Source: Arthrobacter sp. ZGTC131 (GTDB taxonomy: Bacteria > Actinomycetota > Actinomycetes > Actinomycetales > Micrococcaceae). Taken from it: a stretch of DNA of 64,000 nt. The notes below the pieces were generated by a model that worked only from the letters and a program-made list of their open reading frames with translations, was not told the origin of the DNA and ran no database searches. Numbering within the stretch: the first letter of the stretch is position 1; each line of letters opens with the position of its first letter. The position numbers were made by a program, and so were the translations under genes. This document shows, in pieces, positions 17,683 to 25,023 of the stretch. The stretch spans positions 100,102 through 164,101 of the forward strand of contig NZ_PJIK01000011.1 of assembly GCF_002929275.1 (NCBI RefSeq), given 5' to 3'.

Positions 17683-17773
17683 ACAAAGTTAGTCTGATTC
17701 GGACGCGATGTCATGGCAGGATTCCGGCGGTAGAGTCGTACCGAGCAGTCGGCGAGAAGTATGAGGAGACAGT

Positions 17774-18445
17774 GTGGCGCACTTCGTGATCATGGGATGT
17801 GGACGCGTGGGAGCAACGCTGGCGCACACGCTCGAGGATGCGGGCCATTCAGTGGCCATCATCGACCAGGATGACCGCGCCTTCCGTCGGCTCCGTTCCG
17901 GCTTCACCGGCCGGAAAGTGACCGGCGTCGGCTTTGACCGGGACACGCTCAAGCAGGCCGGGGTCGCCGACGCGTACGCGTTCGCCGCGGTTTCCAGCGG
18001 CGACAATTCCAACATCCTGGCCACCCGCGTGGCCCGCGAGACGTTCCATGTACCCCATGTTGTTGCCAGAATCTACGATCCCGGCCGTGCGGAGATCTAC
18101 CAGCGCCTGGGCATTCCCACAGTCGCGGCCGTGCGCTGGAGCGCCGACCAGGTCCTTCGGCGCATCCTGCCGGAGCAGCACCTCGCCGGTGACTTCCGGG
18201 AGCCGTCCGGCCGCCTGGTGCTGGCCGAACTCGAACTGGATCCCGCCTGGATCGGCCATGCCGTGTCCTCGATCGAGAAGGCAGCCGACATCCGGATCGC
18301 CTACCTGACCCGGTTCGGCGAAGGCGTCCTTCCCACTCCCGGCACCTCGTACCAGGAAGGCGACACCATCCACGCCATGCTTCGTGTGGACCGCAGCGCC
18401 GAAGTGGCCCATGTTCTGGCCAAAGCACCCGCCAAGGAGTCTTAA
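17774..18445 (+). CDS. ceoB: TrkA-family potassium uptake protein CeoB
   Basis: 223 aa. An N-terminal RCK_N Rossmann domain begins with FVIMGCGRVGATLAHTLED, binding NAD(H) or ATP, and is followed by a shorter RCK_C domain (about residues 135-220). These cytosolic subunits control K+ transport in response to nucleotides or cyclic di-AMP. The start is a GTG with GAGGAG upstream. The stop TAA directly abuts the start of ceoC, and the pair diverges from the KimA-like permease over a 91-bp gap. No TrkH channel is encoded nearby. The pair corresponds to ceoB-ceoC (Rv2691-Rv2692) in mycobacteria. Confidence 0.9.
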   Translation: MAHFVIMGCGRVGATLAHTLEDAGHSVAIIDQDDRAFRRLRSGFTGRKVTGVGFDRDTLKQAGVADAYAFAAVSSGDNSNILATRVARETFHVPHVVARIYDPGRAEIYQRLGIPTVAAVRWSADQVLRRILPEQHLAGDFREPSGRLVLAELELDPAWIGHAVSSIEKAADIRIAYLTRFGEGVLPTPGTSYQEGDTIHAMLRVDRSAEVAHVLAKAPAKES

Positions 18446-19225
18446 GTGAAAGTCGTCATCGTCGGGGCCGGAAGCGTCGGCTCCTCGATCGCCCGTGAGC
18501 TGCTTGCCCACAAGCACGAGATTCTGCTGATCGATCTCAAACCGGAGGTCATTGGCCGGAGCGGGCTGCGCGGTGCGCACTGGCTGGTCGGTGACGCCTG
18601 CGAGCTCAGCACCCTGCAGGACGCGAAGCTCGACGACGCCGATGTAGTCGTATCGGCAACGGGCGATGACAAAGTCAATCTCGTCGTCTCGTTGCTTGCC
18701 AAGACCGAGTTCGGGGTCGGGCGCACCGTTGGCCGGGTCAACAACCCCAAGAACGACTGGATGTTCAATGACTCGTGGGGCGTCGACGTTGCCGTCAACA
18801 CGCCGCAGCTCATGACGGCGCTGGTGGAGGAAGCCGTTGAAATCGGAGACCTCGTGCGCCTGCTGACGCTGCAGACCGGGGTGTCGTCCCTCGTTGAGTT
18901 CACGGTGCCCCATGACTCCCACGCGATCGGGCTGACAGTGGGCGACATCGACTGGCCCGAGGACTCGACACTCGTGGCCATCCTGAGGGACCAGGCCCCG
19001 ATAACGCCCAGCCGGGACGACGTCATCGATGGCGGCGACGAGCTGTTCTTCGTCACCACCATCGCCGCCGAGGACCAGCTGCGGGAGCTCCTCTCCCCCG
19101 GCTCCAGCGAAGGGCGAGGTTCCGCCGAAGAGTCAGCCGGCGAGGCCGCTGCGGCGCAGCTGCCGGCCGGCGTCCAGCAGACGCGGCTGGATCAGTCGCC
19201 GGAGGATGACGGCTTCGAGGGCTGA
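18446..19225 (+). CDS. ceoC: TrkA-family potassium uptake protein CeoC
   Basis: 259 aa. The GTG start immediately follows the ceoB stop. The Rossmann RCK_N domain opens with VVIVGAGSVGSSIARELLAH; LLIDLKPEVIG places the ribose-binding acid at the end of the second strand. The RCK_C domain covers roughly residues 130-215, and a Ser/Glu/Ala-rich tail of about 40 residues follows. It presumably forms a heteromeric ring with CeoB that gates the divergent potassium permease or another K+ channel. Its last 34 bases overlap, tail to tail, the end of the DUF3159 gene on the other strand. Confidence 0.9.
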   Translation: MKVVIVGAGSVGSSIARELLAHKHEILLIDLKPEVIGRSGLRGAHWLVGDACELSTLQDAKLDDADVVVSATGDDKVNLVVSLLAKTEFGVGRTVGRVNNPKNDWMFNDSWGVDVAVNTPQLMTALVEEAVEIGDLVRLLTLQTGVSSLVEFTVPHDSHAIGLTVGDIDWPEDSTLVAILRDQAPITPSRDDVIDGGDELFFVTTIAAEDQLRELLSPGSSEGRGSAEESAGEAAAAQLPAGVQQTRLDQSPEDDGFEG

Positions 19226-19950
19226 ACCACGGCGGCCGGTGCGGGCCGGGTGACCAGCCAGGCCAGCCACACGCCCAGGATGTACAGCGGAGCGCCCATG
19301 ATGAGCCTTGTGGTTGCCAGCGCCGCCAGGCCGTCCGGCCCCATCAGGTAGAGCGGCACCTGAACCAGCAGGCGCAGGGCAAGCACTCCGACGATGATCC
19401 ACGTGCCGAGCCGGTAGGCGCGGACACGGTCAGGGTTCCGGCGCCATTCCAGGCCCTCGTTCCGGATAAAACCGAACAGCAGCCCGGCGACGGGCCACTT
19501 GACGGCAATCGAGATGACCATGGCAGTGATGTAGGCGGCGTTGGCAAGGAATCCGGGCAGGTAGAAGTCCTCGGCCTTGCCGGTGCTGTTGGCGAACCAC
19601 GCGGAGATGCCGACTCCGACGACGCCGGCCAGGGCCTGCGTCAGGGGGCGGCGCTGCACGAGCCGGACCACGGTAAACACGGCGGCAGTGCCGAGGGCTG
19701 CAATGAGCGACGGCGTCAACGCGCCTGTCGCGGTGAAAGTAATAAGGAAGAGCAGGCCCGGCAGGATGCTCTCCGCAATGCCCTGGTACCCCCCGGCACT
19801 CTTGAGGACGTCGATCTGACCGTCATGGGTGCGGTGCAGCCCGGCCTTGGACGCGTAGCCTTCGGCCAGCCCGGCAATGCCGGGACCCTCCGGCGCCGAG
19901 CCTGGCTCCTGCCGTCCCGTTCCCCGGTCCGGATTCTCAGGCAAAGTCAT
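19192..19950 (-). CDS. DUF3159 membrane protein
   Basis: 252 aa. A hydrophilic N-terminus of about 60 residues is followed by roughly five or six hydrophobic helices (ILPGLLFLITFTATGALTPS, LAGVVGVGISAWFANSTGKA, YITAMVISIAVKWPVAGLLF and others). The G-x-S-A-x-F-A-N-x-T-G-x-A-x-D segment and FGFIRNEGLEWRR are characteristic of the actinobacterial DUF3159 family (Rv2693c-like), whose function is unknown. Its ATG overlaps the OB-fold gene stop (ATGA), so it is part of the leftward DUF3710/OB/DUF3159 unit. The 3' end overlaps ceoC convergently by 34 bp. Confidence 0.88.
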   Translation of the reverse strand: MTLPENPDRGTGRQEPGSAPEGPGIAGLAEGYASKAGLHRTHDGQIDVLKSAGGYQGIAESILPGLLFLITFTATGALTPSLIAALGTAAVFTVVRLVQRRPLTQALAGVVGVGISAWFANSTGKAEDFYLPGFLANAAYITAMVISIAVKWPVAGLLFGFIRNEGLEWRRNPDRVRAYRLGTWIIVGVLALRLLVQVPLYLMGPDGLAALATTRLIMGAPLYILGVWLAWLVTRPAPAAVVQPSKPSSSGD

Positions 19951-20276
19951 TGGTTCTCCTGGTGGGACAGTATTTCGTAACGGGGGTTGAAGATGGTGGG
20001 CAATCCGTCGCGCACCGTCAGCATGCCTTCCAGGCGAAGCTCGGTGCCGGCATCGATGCCCGGAATCCGGCGGCGCCCCAGCCAGATGACGCGGAGGCGG
20101 TTGCGTCGCACGGGCGCCGGACGGTCGTGGTCCGTAACGATGGCGGTGAACGCCGCCACGTGCGTTGCGGGCGCATAGGTCACCGATTCAATGAAGCCCT
20201 GGCACACGACGCGCCCCCGCTCCGGCAGGCCGCTGATGGGCACTGCCTCGCCCACGGGATGGCTGGCATCAACCAA
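19947..20276 (-). CDS. OB-fold nucleic-acid-binding domain protein
   Basis: About 109 aa if it starts at the TTG at 20276, which has GGAG ten bases upstream; this start is my inference, and the frame is open further upstream inside the DUF3710 gene. The core GRVVCQGFIESVTYAPA...FTAIVTDHD...RNRLRVIWLGRRRIPGIDAGTELRLEGML is an OB-fold like that of RecG/AspRS-type tRNA_anti domains and matches the small actinobacterial protein corresponding to Rv2694c. Probable role: single-strand nucleic-acid binding. The gene overlaps both neighbours, by 8 bp with DUF3710 and 4 bp with DUF3159, so all three should be one transcript. Confidence 0.8.
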   Translation of the reverse strand: MVDASHPVGEAVPISGLPERGRVVCQGFIESVTYAPATHVAAFTAIVTDHDRPAPVRRNRLRVIWLGRRRIPGIDAGTELRLEGMLTVRDGLPTIFNPRYEILSHQENQ

Positions 20277-20982
20277 TCTGGGTGATCTCCGGACCGCGTT
20301 CGGGCTGCTGGAACTCCGGGGCGCCGGGCGGCACCGATCCGGTGGCGTCCTTGGGGAGCCGCAGCTGCAGAAGGTCACGGGGAGGCATGGGGTTGTCGCC
20401 GCGGATCACGACGATTTTCCGGAAAAGCTCCTCCAGGCCGGCCGCCGCAGCGCGGTCAAGCGCCGCTTCGCCTCCGAAGACCCCGCGGAGGAACCAGCGG
20501 GGACCGTCGACGCCGATGAACCGGGCAACGCGGTAGCCCTGGCTGCCGTCGGCCGATCCGGCCGGCAGCTTGGCCACCAGCTCCGGGCCGAAGTCGCCGG
20601 TGATTTCCTCGACCTGACCGCCCTGGCTGCCCACGGACTGGCCGATCTGTTCGCGGATTTCCTCCCAGAGTCCCTCCGAGCGCGGCGCAGCGAAGGCCTG
20701 CAGCTGCAGGCTGGATCCGTCCAGGTCCATGGTCACTGCCACGACCCGCTGCGTTGCCTCCTCGACCTCAAGCCTCAGCTGGAGACCATCACGCGGTGCG
20801 ATGAGGAGGGCACCGAGATCCACGTAGCCGTCCCGGCTGCTGATCTCGGAGGCGTCGAAGGGACCGGAGGCGCTGCGGCCGTCGGCGGCGTCGTCAGCTG
20901 CATCAGCCGCGATGTCCGTCTCGACGTCCTCAGGCTCCGCCGCCTCGTGCTTCTTGGCTTTTCTGCCACGCCCAAAAACCAT
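20269..20982 (-). CDS. DUF3710 protein
   Basis: 237 aa. A basic start (MVFGRGRKAKKHE) and an acidic Ala/Asp-rich linker precede the conserved DUF3710 core (GYVDLGALLIAPRDGLQLRLEVEEATQRVVAV to VDGPRWFLRGVFGGEAA and a final EELFRKIVVIRGDNPMPPRDLLQLRLP). It is cytoplasmic with no membrane segment. The family (Rv2696c-like) is restricted to actinobacteria, nearly always next to dut, and has no known function. The short basic-acidic N-terminus suggests an intrinsically disordered tail. It is the first gene of the leftward DUF3710/OB/DUF3159 unit. Confidence 0.88.
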   Translation of the reverse strand: MVFGRGRKAKKHEAAEPEDVETDIAADAADDAADGRSASGPFDASEISSRDGYVDLGALLIAPRDGLQLRLEVEEATQRVVAVTMDLDGSSLQLQAFAAPRSEGLWEEIREQIGQSVGSQGGQVEEITGDFGPELVAKLPAGSADGSQGYRVARFIGVDGPRWFLRGVFGGEAALDRAAAAGLEELFRKIVVIRGDNPMPPRDLLQLRLPKDATGSVPPGAPEFQQPERGPEITQIG

Positions 20983-21105
20983 GGGTTGTCTCCTTAGTTG
21001 TGATCTTGCCGCGCAGGCCCCGCAGGCGCCGCGTCATGTCTTGCTGACCGCCGCGGCGTCGCGGGAGGCTTCGCCCTCACGGAACGCTCGGGGTGTCCGG
21101 TGAAG

Positions 21106-21651
21106 CTAGGCGCCCGGAACGGCGAAGCCGCCCGTGGAGCCGAAGCCTCCGGCACCGCGAACGGAGTCGTTCAACTCCCCCACGGCGACGAACTGCGCAT
21201 GCTCCACGCGCTGGATGACCATCTGTGCAATTCTATCGCCGCGGCGCAGTTCTATGGCCTGGTCCCGGTCGGTGTTCAGCAACGTCACGGCGATTTCGCC
21301 GCGGTAGCCTGCGTCGACGGTTCCCGGTGCGTTAACCACCGTCAGCCCGTGTTTCGTGGCGAGGCCCGAGCGCGGGTGGATGAGGGCCACAAAGCCGTGC
21401 GGAAGGGCAATGGAGACGCCGGTCGGCACAAGCCGCCGTTCGCCAGGCTCCAGCACGACGTCCTCGCGTGCGCGCAAATCGGCTCCGGCGTCACCGGGGT
21501 GGGCGTAGGACGGCGCTTCCAGGCCGGCGTCGAGCATTTTCAGTTGAACCTGCACTGTCGGTGCTCCGAACCCTGCCGGAGCGGGCTCTGCCGGGGCGGC
21601 GGGTGCCGCTACGTGCGGCGGTGGCGTAATAGGCGTTATTTCGTCAGTCAC
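21106..21651 (-). CDS. dut: Deoxyuridine 5'-triphosphate nucleotidohydrolase (dUTPase)
   Basis: 181 aa trimeric dUTPase that hydrolyses dUTP to dUMP and pyrophosphate. All five motifs are present: DAGADLRA (I), HPRSGLATKHG (II), NAPGTVDAGYRGEI (III, with the catalytic Asp and uracil-pocket Tyr), RGDRIAQMVIQ (IV) and GAGGFGSTG (V, the flexible C-terminal P-loop-like arm). The N-terminus carries an extra Pro/Ala-rich extension of about 30 residues not needed for the fold. It diverges from the DUF3093 gene. The position next to DUF3710 and DUF3093 is conserved in actinobacteria. Confidence 0.96.
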   Translation of the reverse strand: MTDEITPITPPPHVAAPAAPAEPAPAGFGAPTVQVQLKMLDAGLEAPSYAHPGDAGADLRAREDVVLEPGERRLVPTGVSIALPHGFVALIHPRSGLATKHGLTVVNAPGTVDAGYRGEIAVTLLNTDRDQAIELRRGDRIAQMVIQRVEHAQFVAVGELNDSVRGAGGFGSTGGFAVPGA

Positions 21652-21760
21652 AGTCCCTCACTCTATCGCCCGCGCGGTGCTTGCTCCTACCGAACCCGGG
21701 GCCGGCGGCGCCCCGTCCGGGCGGGATGAAATGGGACGGCAAAGGTGGAAAGCTGGGTGC

Positions 21761-22249
21761 ATGCCCGATTCAAGCGCAGCCGTGCCTGCCCACCACCAGT
21801 CCTCCCCCGATGAAACCGTTCTGTTCAGCGAAAAGCTGTGGCCCGGCGTCTGGATCTGGCTGGTCGCGGCGGGCATCGCCGGTGCGGGCATCCTGGTTTT
21901 TGCCCCCATCAGCCTGGCGGCCGGCCTCACGGCTGCCGGCGTGCTTTTCGCCATCGAGGCGGTCCTGCTGATTCTGTCCACGCCTGCCGTGACCGTGACG
22001 GCGGGACGGCTGCAGGTGGGCCGGGCAAGTATTGAGCGCAGCCTCACGGGACAGGCAGATGCCTACCGCGGCAGCGAGGCGACGGCGGAACGCGGGACAC
22101 GCCTGAACGGCCTGGCGTACCTGTGCATCCGCGGCTGGATCGATCCGGTGGTGCGCATCGAAATCACCGATCCCTCGGACCCCACTCCGTACTGGCTGAC
22201 TTCCACGCGCCGCCCGGACGAGCTCGTCGCGGCGCTGACCGGAAAGTAG
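21761..22249 (+). CDS. DUF3093 membrane protein
   Basis: 162 aa from the ATG at 21761; an upstream in-frame ATG would overlap the dut promoter, so the shorter form is preferred. Two adjacent hydrophobic helices (GVWIWLVAAGIAGAGILVFA and LAAGLTAAGVLFAIEAVLLIL) are followed by a cytoplasmic or extracytoplasmic domain ending in PYWLTSTRRPDELVAAL, the hallmark of DUF3093 (Rv2698-like). Function unknown. The end motif resembles bacterial PH-like domains that read out a membrane-anchored beta fold. It is divergent from dut. Confidence 0.85.
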   Translation: MPDSSAAVPAHHQSSPDETVLFSEKLWPGVWIWLVAAGIAGAGILVFAPISLAAGLTAAGVLFAIEAVLLILSTPAVTVTAGRLQVGRASIERSLTGQADAYRGSEATAERGTRLNGLAYLCIRGWIDPVVRIEITDPSDPTPYWLTSTRRPDELVAALTGK

Positions 22250-22277
22250 GCGGCCGGGAAGGCGGGCCGTATAAGGG

Positions 22278-22577
22278 CTAGCCTTCGCAGTCTTTGCAGT
22301 AAAAAAGGCCGTCCTTTTCGCGCGCGATCTGCGAGCGGTGCCGGACCAGGAAGCATGAAGAACAGGTGAACTCATCAGCCTGGGCCGGCATGACGCGGAC
22401 CAGCAGTTCCTCGCCCGACAGGTCCGCGCCGGGCAATTCATATCCCTCGGCGAGGTCGGCTTCGTCCTCTTCGACGACTGCCGTCGGTTTATCGGCGCGG
22501 CGCGTTTTCAGCTCCTCAATGGAATCCTCATTGAGGTCCTCTTCGGTTTTCCTCGGCGCATCGTAATCTGTCGCCAT
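22278..22577 (-). CDS. DUF4193 zinc-ribbon-like protein
   Basis: 99 aa acidic protein. An N-terminal MATDYDAPRKTEEDLNEDSI segment and a C-terminal metal site with two CxxC pairs (TCSSCFLVRH and FYCKDCEG) define the actinobacterial DUF4193 family (Rv2699c-like). It probably binds zinc, and the acidic linker suggests a protein-protein role, perhaps at RNA polymerase or the ribosome; this is inference. The divergent partner is sepH, separated by a 273-bp region with repeats and hairpins. Confidence 0.88.
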   Translation of the reverse strand: MATDYDAPRKTEEDLNEDSIEELKTRRADKPTAVVEEDEADLAEGYELPGADLSGEELLVRVMPAQADEFTCSSCFLVRHRSQIAREKDGLFYCKDCEG

Positions 22578-22607
22578 GGTCTGCTGTTCACGCTCCGTCG
22601 ACTCGCT

Positions 22608-22631
22608 TGATTAATTCATCTGATTAATTCA
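22608..22631. repeat. Direct repeat TGATTAATTCA x2 upstream of the DUF4193 gene
   Basis: The 11-mer occurs at 22608-22618 and 22621-22631, a 13-bp period, 31 bp before the DUF4193 start. It is AT-rich against a GC-rich background, so it may be a promoter or activator element. Confidence 0.5.
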
Positions 22632-22659
22632 CCCTGCACAACACCGGACCTCGTCATTT

Positions 22660-22740
22660 TGTGCCCTATCACGGGCACATTTTTCCCTAACCCGCAAGGA
22701 AAAGCCAGAGTCGGGCCAAAGACCTGCAGCGCTTTGGCCC
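22660..22740. promoter_or_regulatory. Two hairpins in the DUF4193-sepH divergent region
   Basis: The first (22660-22679) is TGTGCCC-TATCAC-GGGCACA followed by TTTTT on the plus strand. The second (22713-22740) is GGGCCAAAG, 10 nt, CTTTGGCCC, perfect 9-bp arms. No gene on the plus strand ends just before them, so they are more likely to sit in the leader or promoter region of sepH than to end an upstream transcript. Confidence 0.45.
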
Positions 22741-22850
22741 TGCAGCACCGAAAGTCCCGGAATTTCGCGGCGCGCCCTCTGTCCTAACCCGAAAAGACCA
22801 CCTTGGGTGGCAGAGTTTCGATTGATAGTAATGCCAGGGTGGAGGATTGT

Positions 22851-24266
22851 ATGCAGGATCTACGGCTTGTAGGCGTCCACGACGACGGGGTGCATCTCCT
22901 GTTAAGCGGCACCGGCGGCGAAATGTTCCAGTTGCCGATCAACGAAGCATTACGTATGGCTGCCAGCCGGCCCTCTCTACGGACATCGGCGGCCAGCATC
23001 GTGGCCATGTCTCCCCGCGACATCCAGGCCAGGATCCGCAGCGGCTCCACAGCTGCGGAGGTGGCGGCAGCCTCGGGCATGCCGCTCGAAAAAGTTGAAC
23101 GGTACGAGGGCCCGGTCCTGGCCGAGCGCGAATACGTTGCCCAGCAGGCCCGCAAGGTGGAAGTCGCTTCGCCGGCCCCGGGGCATGACATCTACCGGTC
23201 AGCGTTCGGTGACAACCCCGCGACTCTGGCCGACATGGTGGCCCACAGGCTCACGGCCCACGGCATTGCAGGGTCCTCGCTCGAGTGGGATTCCTGGCGC
23301 CGGCCCGACGGCACCTGGACGGTGGTGGCCAGGTTTGAGGTTGCGCCGGGCGGCCACGCCAGCATCGGCGAAGAACCCCCTGCCATGTGGACATTTAACC
23401 CCGCACGCAAGTCCCTGCAAAACGCCAACCGCTGGGCGCAGCAGCTCAGCGAACTGGAACCCCTGGACGGGCCGGTGCCCGCCCGGCGGCTCTCCGCAGT
23501 TTCTGACCGGCCCTTTGATTTTGAAACCGACGCCGAGGCCGCGGCCCGCACCGGTGCGGAGCACCAGAAGGAGGCCGACGGTCTTCTGGACATGCTGCGC
23601 TCCCGGCGGGGCCAGCGGATCGGTGTGGATGAGGACGGCGATGACGCCCTTGCCCTGCTGCTGACCAACGGAGTCCCTGCGGCCCATCCGAGGCCCTCGG
23701 AAGTGCCTGCCGGCGTCGACACCAGCGCGGAGCCCGAAGACGAGGCACCGGAATCCGCCGAAGCCGATCTGTCCGATGCCCCGGCCGCCCAGTTCGGCCA
23801 GCCGGGCCGCAGGCGCGACGCCCGGCCTTCGATGCTGTCCCGTCTCAGCCTCGCACCCCAGCACCAGGATGCCGACGACGATTCCCTGAAGCTTCACGAC
23901 GGCGTCAGCACGGACACGCGGGAAATCACCATTGTGCCGTCCCGGCTGCGCCCGGTCAGCACCACGGATAGGGACAACTCCACAGCTTCTCCGTCGGACC
24001 CTGCAACTCGTGTTGCCGACGACGCAGCGGCGGACCGTCCAGCCGAAGGGCCGCAACGGCCGGCCGCCGCCAACGCCGGGCTGGATGAGTTGCTGGGCCG
24101 CGGGGCTCCCCGCCGCCGGTTGGAAGGCAACCGGACAGAGCCGGGCCAGGGCGCCACACCCCGCCCGGATCAGGATCGGGATGAACCTGAACGCCAGCCG
24201 TCGAGGCCGAAGCGCTCCAGCGTTCCCAGCTGGGACGAAATCGTCTTCGGCACCAGGGGCGACTGA
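22851..24266 (+). CDS. sepH: Septation protein SepH (DUF3071)
   Basis: 471 aa from the ATG at 22851, chosen because GGAGG (22841-22845) sits at the right distance. The N-terminal domain (MQDLRLVGVHDDGVHLLLSG) and a helix-turn-helix-like segment (about residues 55-90: MSPRDIQARIRSGSTAAEVA, then ASGMPLEKVERYEGPVLAER) match SepH, which in Streptomyces and Mycobacterium stimulates FtsZ filament assembly and helps place division septa. The second half is a long, low-complexity acidic/Pro/Arg-rich region, probably disordered, ending in a short conserved VPSWDEIVFGTR motif. The protein is cytoplasmic and single-copy in actinobacteria. It is the first gene rightward of the divergent region shared with DUF4193. 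Confidence 0.9.
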   Translation: MQDLRLVGVHDDGVHLLLSGTGGEMFQLPINEALRMAASRPSLRTSAASIVAMSPRDIQARIRSGSTAAEVAAASGMPLEKVERYEGPVLAEREYVAQQARKVEVASPAPGHDIYRSAFGDNPATLADMVAHRLTAHGIAGSSLEWDSWRRPDGTWTVVARFEVAPGGHASIGEEPPAMWTFNPARKSLQNANRWAQQLSELEPLDGPVPARRLSAVSDRPFDFETDAEAAARTGAEHQKEADGLLDMLRSRRGQRIGVDEDGDDALALLLTNGVPAAHPRPSEVPAGVDTSAEPEDEAPESAEADLSDAPAAQFGQPGRRRDARPSMLSRLSLAPQHQDADDDSLKLHDGVSTDTREITIVPSRLRPVSTTDRDNSTASPSDPATRVADDAAADRPAEGPQRPAAANAGLDELLGRGAPRRRLEGNRTEPGQGATPRPDQDRDEPERQPSRPKRSSVPSWDEIVFGTRGD

Positions 24267-24294
24267 GCCCTGACCCAGAAGGTCCGGAGTCAGC

Positions 24295-25023
24295 TCAGGC
24301 GTCTCCGGCCGCGGTCCTGTCGCCGGCTCCGTGCCAGAGGCACGCGTCAACCTCGAACGGCAGCAGCTGGTCCTGCTGGGCCATGATGTTGGCGCCGTGG
24401 GCGGTGACGCGGCGCATGAAGTGGCGCCGGCACAGCGTTTCGTAGCCCACGACCGGCATGTGGCCGGCCTCCGTGGACGCCGCATCGCCTGCCATGTCGA
24501 CGTCGCCCACCACCACCTGCGCGCCCTCCATGACCATGACGCCGTCCACTGTCCGGGCGTTGTGCGTGGCGCGGCGTCCGCACCAGCACAGGGCTTCCAC
24601 CTGGAGGACCTGGACGCGGTCCGCCAGTTCAATCAGCCTCTGCGAGCCGGGAAAGAGGCGCGTGCGGAAGTCTGCGGTGATGCCAAAGGCAAAGACGTCG
24701 ACGTCGATCTCGTCGACTACCCGCGCAAGCTGCTCCACCTGGGCCGGCGAATAGAACTGGGCTTCGTCGCAGATGAGATAGTCAACGCGGATCCCCCGGG
24801 TGCGGCGGAGCACCACTTCGTCCCAGAAATCGGTCGTGTCCACCACCTCGACGGCGTCCGTCTCCAGCCCGAGGCGGCTGGAAATACGGAATCCGCCGGC
24901 GCGGTCGTTGCGGCTGAACCGCACCCCGCCGCGTCCGCGGGCGCGGTGGTTGTAGTCCATCTGGAGCGCCAGGGTTGATTTTCCGCAGTCCATGGTGCCC
25001 GAGAAAAAGACGAGTTCAGCCAC
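24295..25023 (-). CDS. tdk: Thymidine kinase
   Basis: 242 aa type II thymidine kinase that phosphorylates thymidine in the salvage pathway. The start is a GTG at 25023 preceded by GGAGGGG, overlapping the stop of the phosphodiesterase gene by 8 bp. Walker A is GTMDCGKST (residues 9-17); DEAQFY supplies the catalytic acid; the lasso/zinc region shows CWCGRRAT and a later CRRHF. It is cytoplasmic and tetrameric in the family. The length is slightly above the classical 190-200 residues because of a C-terminal extension after the zinc site (HGANIMAQQDQLLPFEVDAC). Confidence 0.94.
   Translation of the reverse strand: MAELVFFSGTMDCGKSTLALQMDYNHRARGRGGVRFSRNDRAGGFRISSRLGLETDAVEVVDTTDFWDEVVLRRTRGIRVDYLICDEAQFYSPAQVEQLARVVDEIDVDVFAFGITADFRTRLFPGSQRLIELADRVQVLQVEALCWCGRRATHNARTVDGVMVMEGAQVVVGDVDMAGDAASTEAGHMPVVGYETLCRRHFMRRVTAHGANIMAQQDQLLPFEVDACLWHGAGDRTAAGDA

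Noticed and set aside
17683-17773. Cyclic di-AMP (ydaO-type) riboswitch before the potassium permease
   Set aside because: The gap is only 91 bp, shorter than this riboswitch class, and its core motifs are not visible.
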